Assembly (NCBI GenBank): GCA_028141885.1
Contig: JAOIQU010000002.1
Coordinates: 1-64,000 of the forward strand
DNA from: Flavobacteriales bacterium
GTDB taxonomy: Bacteria; Bacteroidota; Bacteroidia; Flavobacteriales; UA16
DNA: 64,000 nt
Direction of reading: 5' to 3'
Shown: positions 8,600 to 17,770 of the stretch, piece after piece
How positions within the stretch are numbered: position 1 is the stretch's first letter
How the letters are laid out: each line of letters starts with the position of its first letter
Program-made: the position numbers and the translations under genes
Notes under the pieces: model-generated
Told to the model about the DNA's origin: nothing
Databases searched by the model: none
The model's input: the letters and a program-made list of their open reading frames with translations, nothing else

Positions 8600-9781
8600 T
8601 CAGTACAGGAATTGATTGTAAGGGTAACGCTTGACGTGCAACTCTTTGACGCGTTCGTAAAGCGTTGCACGGAAGGCGTCGTAGCCGACTTTGGTCTTGG
8701 CCGACAAGAACATTACATCGTGGCCCAACGCCTCGAATCGCTCGCGAATGCCGCGTTCCAAATCTTCAGGCGTCCGTTCGCCCTCGGGATCCGCAAGAAG
8801 GTCCACCTTGTTGAATAACACCATGGTGGGCTTGCTGTCGCTTCCGATGTCCGTCAGTGTTCGTTCCACGACAGCCATGTGATCCTCAAATTGAGGATGA
8901 CTCACGTCAATGACGTGCAGGAGCATGTCGCTTTCGCGGGTCTCGTCCAGGGTGCTCTTGAAGCTTTCAATCAGCTGGGTGGGCAATTTCCGAATGAACC
9001 CGACTGTATCGCTCAGCAAAAAGGGCAGGTTGTCGATGACGACTTTGCGAACGGTGGTGTCCAGCGTCGCAAAGAGTTTGTTTTCGGCAAAGACGTCACT
9101 TTTCGACATGAGGGTCATCAGCGTGCTTTTCCCCACGTTCGTGTAGCCGACCAAGGCCACCCGAATCATTTGGCCCCGGTTTTTTCGCTGGGTGGCCATT
9201 TGTTTATCGATGCCTGCCAGTTGTTTGCGCAGCAAGGCAATGCGATCGCGAATCACACGTCGGTCGGTCTCGATTTCTTTCTCACCGGGTCCCTTCATGC
9301 CGATGCCCCCCTTTTGTTTTTGGAGGTGGGTCCACATGTTGGTCAATCGAGGCAGCAGATACTGGTATTGCGCCAGTTCCACTTGCGTCTTGGCGTGAGC
9401 CGTGGCTGCACGTTGGGCGAAGATGTCCAAAATCAAGTTGGTCCGATCCAACACCTTGCGCTCCAGAATTTCCTTTTCGATGTTGCGCAGCTGAATCGGG
9501 CTCAATTCGTCGTCGAAAATGATCATGTCGATCTCTTCCTCTTCGACGTATTCTTTGATTTCCTGGAGCTTTCCTGAGCCCACAAAGGTGCGGACGTCGG
9601 GCTTGTCCATGCTTTGGACAAACACCCGGCGCGTTTCGGCTTTGGCCGTTTCAGCCAAGAAGGCCAACTCTTCGAGATACTCCTCGAGTTGTTCGCGGCG
9701 CTGGTGTCGGGTGGCCAATCCGATGAGGACGCACGTTTCGGCGGACTTGGCCGTGGACAAGGGTTTGCGCTTGTTCCCCAT
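8600..9781 (-). CDS. hflX: GTPase HflX
   Basis: Ribosome-associated GTPase that splits stalled or hibernating 70S ribosomes. Its N-terminal domain shows TFVGSGKLQEIKEYV and IIFDDELSPIQLRNIE (the HflX FDDELSP.Q.RNLE signature, about residues 92-106), followed by the central coiled coil with GGIGMKGPGEKEIETDRR. The G domain has VALVGYTNVGKSTLM (P-loop), DTVGFIRKLP (G3), FNKVDLLAD (G4) and LSAKTK (G5). An ATG at 9781 (393 aa) overlaps the stop of the cytochrome gene by 1 nt; a GTG one codon upstream is also possible. Confidence 0.94.
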   Translation of the reverse strand: MGNKRKPLSTAKSAETCVLIGLATRHQRREQLEEYLEELAFLAETAKAETRRVFVQSMDKPDVRTFVGSGKLQEIKEYVEEEEIDMIIFDDELSPIQLRNIEKEILERKVLDRTNLILDIFAQRAATAHAKTQVELAQYQYLLPRLTNMWTHLQKQKGGIGMKGPGEKEIETDRRVIRDRIALLRKQLAGIDKQMATQRKNRGQMIRVALVGYTNVGKSTLMTLMSKSDVFAENKLFATLDTTVRKVVIDNLPFLLSDTVGFIRKLPTQLIESFKSTLDETRESDMLLHVIDVSHPQFEDHMAVVERTLTDIGSDSKPTMVLFNKVDLLADPEGERTPEDLERGIRERFEALGHDVMFLSAKTKVGYDAFRATLYERVKELHVKRYPYNQFLY

Positions 9782-10149
9782 CACTCTCGGAATTTCTCGA
9801 TGTACACGGCAATCCCTCGGATGGTGGGCATGTCAAGCATCCCGCGGTGGGGCGGCATTGTGCCTTTGCCGTAGGCGATGATGGCCACGCGTTCTTCCAC
9901 GGTCATGGTGCTTGTGCGCAAATCCGGGGCTGCCGCCAACACGGGCGCGCCATCCGTGCCGTGGCACACCGAACACTTCATGGTGTATTGGCGAGATGCG
10001 TCGGCCAAATCCATGCTCGCCGCACCCATGTCGGTGGCGGGGTTCAAGGGTGCAGACGCGCTGTCATCGCCACATTGGGCGAGCGCAAAACAAGCCAGCA
10101 ACAGGACCAACCACACCCGGTGCGAAGACCGCAACAAAGGACGCTTCAT
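9781..10149 (-). CDS. Class I cytochrome c lipoprotein
   Basis: Small (122 aa) c-type cytochrome. The N-terminus is a lipoprotein signal (LVLLLACFALAQC, lipobox Cys), so it should be anchored to a periplasmic membrane face. One haem site CSVCHG (CxxCH) lies at about residue 59, and a C-terminal GKGTMPPHRGML supplies the likely distal Met ligand. Electron donor and acceptor are unknown; such proteins feed terminal oxidases or act as small soluble carriers. I prefer the ATG at 10149 over a TTG at 10158. It is sandwiched in the gdhA-hflX-rbfA run, an odd setting for a cytochrome. Confidence 0.85.
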   Translation of the reverse strand: MKRPLLRSSHRVWLVLLLACFALAQCGDDSASAPLNPATDMGAASMDLADASRQYTMKCSVCHGTDGAPVLAAAPDLRTSTMTVEERVAIIAYGKGTMPPHRGMLDMPTIRGIAVYIEKFRE

Positions 10150-10158
10150 CAAGGACAA

Positions 10159-10509
10159 TCAGCCTCGTGCTTTCCGGGCGGCAATGAAGCTGCGAACGAA
10201 GGCAACCATGGCCAACACACCCAATGCGAGCATCGTGGCCACACGCGCAACGGCAGCGCTGTCACCCCGCTCCATGGCCCCGGTCAAGGGCTTCACAAGC
10301 CCAATGACGATGAGCAACGTCAACAACACCGCAATGTGGGCGATGACCTTGTTTTCGTTTTTGATTCCTCGGTTCATGGCCAGAAGAAGGCCACCAAACA
10401 CCACAGGAATCAAGGCGGTGACAGAAGGTGTGTCCGATGAGATGTATCCATATCCACCGAGGCCAATCAAGGCGATGGCGTGGACCAGGCTGACGATGTG
10501 AGCTTTCAT
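10159..10509 (-). CDS. Small four-helix membrane protein (TMEM14-like)
   Basis: 116 residues with about four hydrophobic helices. The first half reads MKAHIVSLVHAIALIGLGGYG, then SVTALIPVVFGGLLLAMNRG, a Gly-rich pattern reminiscent of the TMEM14/UPF0136 family of small membrane proteins, although I cannot confirm membership. No catalytic residues are evident. It lies 9 nt after the gdhA stop, and that stop codon forms part of a -7-like box (TAACTTCG). Function unknown. Confidence 0.6.
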   Translation of the reverse strand: MKAHIVSLVHAIALIGLGGYGYISSDTPSVTALIPVVFGGLLLAMNRGIKNENKVIAHIAVLLTLLIVIGLVKPLTGAMERGDSAAVARVATMLALGVLAMVAFVRSFIAARKARG

Positions 10510-10513
10510 GCAG

Positions 10514-10518
10514 CGAAG

Positions 10519-10521
<3 letters not shown>
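10514..10521 (-). promoter_or_regulatory. Box TAACTTCG sharing its TAA with the gdhA stop codon
   Basis: Minus strand reads TAACTTCG-CTGC-ATG, where the first TAA is the gdhA stop codon and the ATG starts the small membrane protein. Matches the near-leaderless start pattern seen elsewhere (gap 4 nt). Confidence 0.4.
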
Positions 10522-11910
<1,389 letters not shown>

Positions 11911-12705
11911 TCAGAGGGAAGGCGTTCGACCTCCATCCACCGGCAAATTGATGCCGGAGATATACCCAGCCGCTGGTGAACAAAGGAAGGCGATGGCATG
12001 ACCGATTTCTTCCGGCCGGCCGACGCGACCCGCAGGCACCTTGGAGGCCATGCCTGCAAGCACCGCCTCAGGAGTGGTGCAACCCGCTTTGGCTTTGGCT
12101 TCTGCGAGGCTTGTGAGGCGTGCGGTGTGCGTGGCGCCTGGCAGGACATTGTTGACCGTGATGCCGTGGATGGCCACTTCGGTGGCCCACGTTTTGGCCC
12201 AATTGGCCACGGCTCCACGAATGGTGTTCGACACGCCCAACCCCGCCAGTGGGGCCTTGACGGACGTGCTGATGACGTTCACGATGCGCCCGAACCCGGC
12301 ACGTTGCATGCCGGGCAGCACGGCTTTGGCCAAGATTTGGTTGTTGATGAGGTGCTGGTTGAAGGTGGCCAAAAAGGCCTCTTCCGCGGCTTCGGTGATT
12401 GCACCTCCTGCAGGCCCCCCGCTGTTGTTCACCAAAATGTGCACGTCGCCGGACGCGAGCACGTCCGCGGCCGCTAGACGGACGTGTTCGGGGTGTTGGA
12501 AGTCCGCCACAGCCACTGCATGACCGTCACCAGAAAGGGTGGACAACGCCTCATTCAAGCGGTCCCGGTTCCTGGCCAGAAGCGTGACTTGGGCGCCGAG
12601 TCCAGCCAATTGCTGAGCCGCGGCGAGGCCGATTCCTTGAGATGCGCCACATACCAGGGCGCGCTTGCCACTTAAATCCAAGGGCAAAACATGCAGGTCA
12701 CTCAT
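11911..12705 (-). CDS. Short-chain dehydrogenase lacking the usual Tyr-x3-Lys
   Basis: A 264-residue SDR oxidoreductase with the cofactor motif GASQGIG at about residues 20-26, followed by ARNRDRL, which favours NADP(H). VNNSGGPAGG is the NNAG-like motif at about 90-99. The C-terminus GRPEEIGHAIAFLCSPAAGYI plus GINLPVDGG is classical FabG-like. Where the catalytic Tyr-x-x-x-Lys should stand, the sequence reads VSNTIRGAVANW; the upstream STS supplies the Ser. A subgroup of FabG-like SDRs shares this variation, so it may be active on an unusual substrate or inactive. Start at 12705 is set by the TACCTTTG box 5 nt upstream. Divergent from methylmalonyl-CoA epimerase. Confidence 0.82.
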   Translation of the reverse strand: MSDLHVLPLDLSGKRALVCGASQGIGLAAAQQLAGLGAQVTLLARNRDRLNEALSTLSGDGHAVAVADFQHPEHVRLAAADVLASGDVHILVNNSGGPAGGAITEAAEEAFLATFNQHLINNQILAKAVLPGMQRAGFGRIVNVISTSVKAPLAGLGVSNTIRGAVANWAKTWATEVAIHGITVNNVLPGATHTARLTSLAEAKAKAGCTTPEAVLAGMASKVPAGRVGRPEEIGHAIAFLCSPAAGYISGINLPVDGGRTPSL

Positions 12706-12710
12706 GCCGT

Positions 12711-12718
12711 CAAAGGTA
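12711..12718 (-). promoter_or_regulatory. -7 box TACCTTTG, 5 nt from the SDR start
   Basis: Perfect TAnnTTTG on the minus strand, then ACGGC and ATG. Only 11 nt separate it from the opposing box at 12730-12737, and the two boxes form the arms of an imperfect inverted repeat spanning 12710-12739. Confidence 0.6.
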
Positions 12719-12729
12719 GGCAGGAGGCC

Positions 12730-12737
12730 TACTTTTG
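12730..12737 (+). promoter_or_regulatory. -7 box TACTTTTG, 5 nt from the epimerase start
   Basis: Perfect TAnnTTTG on the plus strand, then AGACC and the ATG at 12743. It fixes the epimerase start; the longer in-frame reading from 12665 would begin inside the SDR gene. Confidence 0.6.
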
Positions 12738-12742
12738 AGACC

Positions 12743-13141
12743 ATGAAGCGATTGGAGCACTTGGGCATCGCCGTGGCCGACTTGGCCGAAGCGGAGCGGA
12801 TTTTCACGGACGTCTTGGGCGTGGCCCCGTACAAGCGCGAAGAGGTGGCAAGCGAAGGGGTCCTCACGTCGTTCTTCCAAACTGGAGACTCGAAAGTGGA
12901 GCTGTTGGAGGCCACTTCTCCAGAAAGTGCAATCGCCAGGCACCTCGAAAAACGCGGGCCAGGCTTGCATCACGTTGCGTTTCTCGTGGACGACCTCGAG
13001 GCAGAACTGGCGAGGTTGGAGGGAGCGGGCTACAGGGTGATCACAGGACCCAAGCGCGGTGCAGACAACAAGCGCATTGCATTCTTGCACCCCTCGGACA
13101 CGTCGAAAGTCCTGATTGAATTGTGTGAAGACTTGGGGTGA
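12743..13141 (+). CDS. mce: Methylmalonyl-CoA epimerase
   Basis: Interconverts (S)- and (R)-methylmalonyl-CoA between propionyl-CoA carboxylase and the B12-dependent mutase. 132 residues, a glyoxalase/VOC fold with two beta-alpha-beta modules: MKRLEHLGIAVADLAEAERIF (first metal His), FFQTGDSKVELLEATSPESAI (Glu ligand), RGPGLHHVAFLVDDLEAEL (second His) and DTSKVLIELCEDL (last Glu). This metal-ligand order and the ELL.....S.I stretch distinguish it from glyoxalase I. The cobalamin adenosyltransferase at 1007-1555 fits the same pathway. It converges with the beta-barrel-like gene 8 nt downstream. Confidence 0.92.
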   Translation: MKRLEHLGIAVADLAEAERIFTDVLGVAPYKREEVASEGVLTSFFQTGDSKVELLEATSPESAIARHLEKRGPGLHHVAFLVDDLEAELARLEGAGYRVITGPKRGADNKRIAFLHPSDTSKVLIELCEDLG

Positions 13142-13148
13142 TCACACC

Positions 13149-14105
13149 TCAGTCGTCGCGGTTTTTCAGCGCTTTTTTGAGGCCCTTTTGTTTTGCCTTT
13201 CCGGCTCCTTTCATCTTCTTGGGATCAAAGAGCGTCTTGGAGGCGGTACTTCGTGTTGGCGCGGCGCAGCCCGCATCCGGTTTCCTTCGGTAAAGGTCAT
13301 GGTGCAAGGTGATGCGCCAAGGCCGGTAACCGCTTTGCATCCAATTCAATCCGCGCACGTCAGCATCTGTCGCCCGGGTGGTTTCGGGTTGTTGACCTTG
13401 GACGAGTTGCAATGCGTCCACGTCGACCGTGATGCGGACCATGCGTCCTCGGTAGATTTTCAACCCTGCTCCGACTCCAAGGGTGAAGGCCACATGCCAT
13501 TTTGGGAGCCGCATGGGCGCGAAAAACATGGGCAAGACCGGGGCGCCTTTTTGGCCCAAATGAAACGCCCCTCGCACGCCACTCCTGAGTTCCAAGAACC
13601 CTTCAGGGCCGGCGGACAGCCCCCTCGCAGATTGGACGTCCAGGTCAAGCTCCATCGCGGACGCTTGGGTCAAGATCGGACTCTCGGTGAAGGCCACCGT
13701 CGTGTCCGCCCCCACGCCTTTCACATTGCCGATGAACCTCTCCTGTTGTCGAACCTGACTCAGGTGCAAGGACACGGACCAGCGATCTGCCCACAGAGGA
13801 TCTTCCCGCAGCCAAAGGTGTCCAGCGCCCACGCGCCATCCCAATTTCGGCTCTGTGGTCCAAATTCCTTGGTGCAACGTGTCCAGGAGGGGCGCGTCTG
13901 TGGAACCGTGGTTGATCACTCGCGCACTCTCAAGGGTGGAAGGCACGCCCATCATCATCGCAGTGCCTGCCGACAAGGTCCACGCTTTGTTTTGGTGGGT
14001 GCGCAGGGTCGACTCAAACGGATTGTCCCAAATGCGTTGTCCGGTGCTCGTCGTCGATTGGAGGCCAAGAACCAGCACCAGGATTGGGCGGAAACATCCC
14101 CTCAT
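13149..14105 (-). CDS. Predicted secreted beta-rich (outer-membrane-type) protein, unknown function
   Basis: 318 residues, not recognised. The N-terminus MRGCFRPILVLVLGLQSTTSTGQ is a signal peptide. The middle has many alternating-hydrophobic strands ending in aromatic residues (WRVGAGHLWLRE, KWHVAFTLGVGAGLKIYRG, YRPWRITLHHDLYRR), as in small outer-membrane beta-barrels. The last ~45 residues are strongly basic (KKMKGAGKAKQKGLKKALKN), which is unusual for a barrel C-terminus and may be a periplasmic or nucleic-acid-contacting tail. Its start overlaps the kmo stop by 4 nt (ATGA), so it is co-translated with kynurenine monooxygenase, but no metabolic link is visible. Confidence 0.6.
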   Translation of the reverse strand: MRGCFRPILVLVLGLQSTTSTGQRIWDNPFESTLRTHQNKAWTLSAGTAMMMGVPSTLESARVINHGSTDAPLLDTLHQGIWTTEPKLGWRVGAGHLWLREDPLWADRWSVSLHLSQVRQQERFIGNVKGVGADTTVAFTESPILTQASAMELDLDVQSARGLSAGPEGFLELRSGVRGAFHLGQKGAPVLPMFFAPMRLPKWHVAFTLGVGAGLKIYRGRMVRITVDVDALQLVQGQQPETTRATDADVRGLNWMQSGYRPWRITLHHDLYRRKPDAGCAAPTRSTASKTLFDPKKMKGAGKAKQKGLKKALKNRDD

Positions 14106-15457
14106 GCGTCGGCGTGTTCGGTTTGGGCAAGGGCCTCAAGCGCAGCCGTCATCCAGGCGTCGTCCTCGAAGTGGTTCCACCGTTGGGGATCCGCCATCAC
14201 CTGTTCCATGACGCGCTGCTGACGCCTGCCGCGGTCAAGCGCTTCGTGGTACGGAGTGTGGCTGAAGGTGACTTGAGAATACAGGGGAAGCCACTTGTCA
14301 GGATGGTTGCGTTGAAGGCGTCCCTCGAGTTGTTTTTGTTTCAAAAACTGGGCATCCCCAGTCAAGTCGCGCATTTCGATGTAGTTCTGGAGCGCGAGTT
14401 CCATGATTGCGTCGCCAGCGGGCTTTCTCAATGCGGTGTAGGCCGTCATGATGCCCTCCCAGTTGTCGTGCTCGTCGAGCAATTCATCCAACACCGTGCA
14501 GTCTTCCATGCCGCTGTTCATGCCTTGTCCATAGAAGGGGACGATGGCGTGGGCAGAATCTCCCATCAGTGCGACACGCGCCCCGTCATTCCAGGGGAAG
14601 CAGCGCGTCATGATCAAGCTTGAGATGGGATGCGTCTTCCAGTCTTCGAGCAAGTTGGGCAAGAAGGGAAGGACGTCCGGAAAGTGCCGCTCGAAAAACG
14701 ACTGGACGGCTTCGTCTGTGGTCAAATGGTTCAGCCCATCTTTTCCTTCATAGGGACCAAACAACGTGCAGGTGAAGGTCTTGTCTGGATTGGGTAATGC
14801 CATCAGCATGAAGGTCCCCCGAGGCCAAATGTGCAATCCGTCCTCTTCCATTTGGAATTCTCCATCGGTACCGGGCAACATGGGCACCTCCTTGTAGCCA
14901 TGCGGCAAGTAGCGCTGCTCAAAATCAAACCGGTCGTTCCGCATCATGCGACCTCGAATGGCACTGAACGCCCCGTCGGTTCCAAAAATGCGATCGCAGG
15001 CCACAGAAAGGGCCTCGCCTTGGTGCTCCAGGTGAAGCGTGGCTTGGGTCTCCGCGGTGTCATACCCCTGGCAGCGATGGTCAAACTGGAACGTCACGTT
15101 GGGCAGGCTTTCCGCCGCCTCAACAAGGATGCGGTTCAGTCCCGCCCGAGACACGGAGTAGATGCACTGGCCTTCCAATCCGTAGGGCTGAAACGTCCGC
15201 GTTCCGTCCACCGCGTGCATCCTTCTGCCTCGAATGGGCAGGGCAATGTCCCGGACCTGATCGGCAACCCCAGCCCGTTCCAGGGCTTTCCAGCCCCGGT
15301 CACTCAAGGCCAGGTTGATGCTTCGTCCGCCATGAAGGGGCCCCAATCTCGGGTCGGGACGACGTTCGTACACCACCACTTCGTGGCCGCGGTTGCCCAA
15401 CATGCGCGCCCAGAGGCTGCCCACCAGGCCCGCGCCAACCACCGCCATCTTACCCAT
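14102..15457 (-). CDS. kmo: Kynurenine 3-monooxygenase
   Basis: FAD/NADPH aromatic hydroxylase converting L-kynurenine to 3-hydroxykynurenine in the tryptophan degradation (or de novo NAD) pathway. The 451-residue protein shows the Rossmann GxGxxG as MAVVGAGLVGSLWARMLGNRG, then VVYERRPDPR and the KMO-specific GGRSINLALSDRGWKAL (about residues 40-56). GDSAHAIVPFYGQGMNSGMED at about residue 300 is the FAD-ribityl GD motif. The C-terminal ~90 residues include hydrophobic and aromatic patches, as in membrane-bound KMO. Other pathway enzymes are not in this window. It overlaps the upstream PLP enzyme gene by 8 nt. Confidence 0.92.
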   Translation of the reverse strand: MGKMAVVGAGLVGSLWARMLGNRGHEVVVYERRPDPRLGPLHGGRSINLALSDRGWKALERAGVADQVRDIALPIRGRRMHAVDGTRTFQPYGLEGQCIYSVSRAGLNRILVEAAESLPNVTFQFDHRCQGYDTAETQATLHLEHQGEALSVACDRIFGTDGAFSAIRGRMMRNDRFDFEQRYLPHGYKEVPMLPGTDGEFQMEEDGLHIWPRGTFMLMALPNPDKTFTCTLFGPYEGKDGLNHLTTDEAVQSFFERHFPDVLPFLPNLLEDWKTHPISSLIMTRCFPWNDGARVALMGDSAHAIVPFYGQGMNSGMEDCTVLDELLDEHDNWEGIMTAYTALRKPAGDAIMELALQNYIEMRDLTGDAQFLKQKQLEGRLQRNHPDKWLPLYSQVTFSHTPYHEALDRGRRQQRVMEQVMADPQRWNHFEDDAWMTAALEALAQTEHADA

Positions 15458-16631
15458 GCGCTTGCTGGACTTGGTTCAAGGCTTGGTCGAGGTCGGCGAT
15501 CAAATCGGCAACGTCCTCGATGCCCACACTGAGGCGGATCAAACCGTCGGTCACGCCTGTCTTCTCACGGACTTCTTTGGGGATGCTCGCATGGGTCATG
15601 GTGGCCGGATGTCCAATCAAACTTTCCACCCCGCCAAGGGACTCGGCCAAGGTGAACACCTTGGTGGAGGCGACCACGTGTTTGGCCGTTTCGAGGTCGT
15701 TGTTCGCCAAGGTGAACGCGACCATGCCCCCATAATCATGCATCTGACGTGCTGCCACATCGTGGCCTGGATGGTCTTCAAATCCAGGCCAGTGGACCTT
15801 GGCAACGGCAGGGTGGTTCTGCAAGTGACGCGCCACCTCTGCGCCGTTTTCGCAATGGCGTTGCATGCGGAGATGCAACGTTTTCAAGCCTCTCAGCACG
15901 AGGAAGCAATCCATGGGGCCAGGCACAGAACCGCACGAGTTTTGCAAGGTTCGCAGCTCTTCTTCCCAAGCATCGTCGGATGTCATCAAACATCCCATCA
16001 CCACGTCTGAGTGACCTCCGAGGTATTTGGTGACGCTGTGCATGACCATGTCGGCCCCGAGGTCCAACGGGTTTTGCAACATGGGGGAAGCAAACGTGTT
16101 GTCGACCACCACCCTCGCGTCGGTGTCTTTGACGACCTCGGCAACGGCAGCGATGTCAGTGATCTGCATCATGGGGTTGGTCGGAGTTTCAATCCAAACC
16201 AACCGCGTGTCCTCGTTCAACGCACCGCGAAGCGCATCGAGATCACCCAAATCCACAAAGTGGAAGGTGATGCCATAGTTGGCAAACACCGTGGTGAAAA
16301 GCCGGTAGCTTCCTCCATACAAGTCGTTTGTGGAAATCACCTCATCCCCGGGTTTGAGCGTCTTGAGCACCGTGTCCATGGCCGCCAAACCAGAGGCGAA
16401 GGCCAACCCGTGAGCACCGTGCTCAAGTGCGGCAAACGCCGCTTCCAGTGCCGATCGCGTGGGATTGTGGGTCCGAGAATATTCAAACCCTTTGTGGTTG
16501 CCCACTTCGTCCTGAACGTAGGTGGACGTCAGGTACACGGGCGTCATGATGGCGCCTGTGGTGGGATCGGGTTCGACGCCTGCGTGCACGGCAAGGGTGC
16601 CTCGGCCGGGGGATTTGGGCTGTTCGCTCAT
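15450..16631 (-). CDS. Cystathionine gamma-synthase / gamma-lyase family PLP enzyme
   Basis: A 393-residue Cys/Met-metabolism aminotransferase-fold enzyme. Signatures include TLAVHAGVEPDPTTGAIMTP at the N-terminus, YSRTHNPTRSALE, and LAFASGLAAMDTVL, then VVDNTFASPMLQNPLDLGAD, and the PLP lysine in MHSVTKYLGGHSDVVMG at about residue 210. The C-terminal SLGGVESLIGHPATMTH is shared by MetB and cystathionine gamma-lyase. It either condenses O-acylhomoserine with cysteine or cleaves cystathionine; the sequence alone does not settle this. The kmo gene starts within its last codons. A TAACTTTC sequence lies 7 nt before the ATG. Confidence 0.88.
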   Translation of the reverse strand: MSEQPKSPGRGTLAVHAGVEPDPTTGAIMTPVYLTSTYVQDEVGNHKGFEYSRTHNPTRSALEAAFAALEHGAHGLAFASGLAAMDTVLKTLKPGDEVISTNDLYGGSYRLFTTVFANYGITFHFVDLGDLDALRGALNEDTRLVWIETPTNPMMQITDIAAVAEVVKDTDARVVVDNTFASPMLQNPLDLGADMVMHSVTKYLGGHSDVVMGCLMTSDDAWEEELRTLQNSCGSVPGPMDCFLVLRGLKTLHLRMQRHCENGAEVARHLQNHPAVAKVHWPGFEDHPGHDVAARQMHDYGGMVAFTLANNDLETAKHVVASTKVFTLAESLGGVESLIGHPATMTHASIPKEVREKTGVTDGLIRLSVGIEDVADLIADLDQALNQVQQAHG

Positions 16632-16648
16632 GGTCCCCGAAAGTTACG

Positions 16649-17734
16649 TCAGGACCGTTCGATTTGGTCCCCAGTTTGTGCCAGCCAAAACGGCATCAGT
16701 ACCCCGCCAACCAACACGTAAAGGTGGTAGGTCAAGTAGCGCCATACGAGAACCAAGGTTGCCCAGAGCGCGGCGGTCATGGCCACGGGCATGACGTCCG
16801 TCAGAAAGGTCGGGAGGGCGAGCTCCGCAAGGCCTGACGAGCCCGGTGTGGGGCTGATCATCATGACGGTCCACATGGACAACTGTCGCGCCCAAACGTC
16901 AAAATGCCCCAATGTCATGTTCGGGAACGCCGGAACCACAAGGGCGACCATCAGCGCATTCAACGTCATGAATCGGGCCGTCCAACTGACCAACGTCGCC
17001 CCTCCCGCAAGCAGGCCCGATCCGAGAGACATCGTCCTGAGGTCGCGGGAAGCTCGCAACAAATCTTCCGCCAGGCCCAGCCCTGCGTCACGCCAACGCC
17101 GCGTCCAACGCCAAGAAAAGGCGCGCGTCAAGCCTTTGTGAATGCGTTGAGGAGACCAAAACAGGGCGGTGCTGAGGAGCGTCGCCAACGTCGCCATGAA
17201 CAGATATCCCCCGGCAAAAATCGCGGCCACCGAACCTTCCAGCCATGGGGCAGCTTCGGGAAGAAAGGCTACCCACCCGACGGCAAGCGCAACCAAAGGG
17301 ACGGCAAGCAGAAAATACAGTTCGTCGAGCAAGGCGGTCGCCATGACGGTGGCCAAACTGCGTCCCCAGCTCAAGCCGTTGCGGTGCAAAATGAACGAGG
17401 CCACAGCGCTCCCTCCGACCACGGAGGGCGTCAGTGCAGAAGCCAATTCCCAGAGCAGAATGCTTGAAGCGGCGCGTTTCACGGTCAGCTCGCCTCGGGC
17501 AAGCACCCACAACCGGACCACGTAGCCGACATCGCGCAGCAAGACGCAGAGCAACGCCACCCCAACCCACCGCCAATCTAAAGTCAATGCGGAGAATTGC
17601 TCCCATGAGGCGCCTTTCCAAAAAGACCACCCCACAATCGCGACCGAGCCCAGGACGGCCGCGGCGACTGCGCCCCACATTCGCTGCGGGGTGAGCCAAC
17701 GTTGCGCTTGATTTTCGGAAGACGAGTCACTCAC
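16649..17734 (-). CDS. YbhN/UPF0104 flippase-like membrane protein (first copy)
   Basis: 361 residues with about eight transmembrane helices. The family hallmark is the stretch MISPTPGSSGLAELALPTFL at about residues 285-305 (PTPGxxG), together with WRWVGVALLCVLLRDVGYVVRLW and SILLWELASALTPSVVGGSAVA near residues 40 and 95. This is the membrane domain that resembles lysylphosphatidylglycerol synthase (aglD2/YbhN). The MprF catalytic domain is absent, so the name 'LPG synthase' would mislead; lipid or glycan flipping is inferred only. A GTG start at 17734 follows a TACCTTCG box by 5 nt. A paralogue lies at 21178. Confidence 0.82.
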   Translation of the reverse strand: MSDSSSENQAQRWLTPQRMWGAVAAAVLGSVAIVGWSFWKGASWEQFSALTLDWRWVGVALLCVLLRDVGYVVRLWVLARGELTVKRAASSILLWELASALTPSVVGGSAVASFILHRNGLSWGRSLATVMATALLDELYFLLAVPLVALAVGWVAFLPEAAPWLEGSVAAIFAGGYLFMATLATLLSTALFWSPQRIHKGLTRAFSWRWTRRWRDAGLGLAEDLLRASRDLRTMSLGSGLLAGGATLVSWTARFMTLNALMVALVVPAFPNMTLGHFDVWARQLSMWTVMMISPTPGSSGLAELALPTFLTDVMPVAMTAALWATLVLVWRYLTYHLYVLVGGVLMPFWLAQTGDQIERS

Positions 17735-17739
17735 GCTTT

Positions 17740-17747
17740 CGAAGGTA
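17740..17747 (-). promoter_or_regulatory. -7 box TACCTTCG, 5 nt from a GTG start
   Basis: Minus strand reads TACCTTCG-AAAGC-GTG. Same spacing as other near-leaderless starts in the window; supports GTG as the start of the YbhN-like protein. Confidence 0.45.
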
Positions 17748-17770
17748 CGCCAGGGGATGGCCGCTGGGCC

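Noticed and set aside
12722..12727. AGGAGG as a Shine-Dalgarno sequence for methylmalonyl-CoA epimerase
   Set aside because: It is 15 nt from the ATG and upstream of a perfect -7 box, so it should not be in the mRNA. Bacteroidota rarely use Shine-Dalgarno pairing.
16649..17734. Lysylphosphatidylglycerol synthase
   Set aside because: Only the membrane domain shared with MprF is present; the aminoacyl-transferase domain is missing. Kept as YbhN-like.
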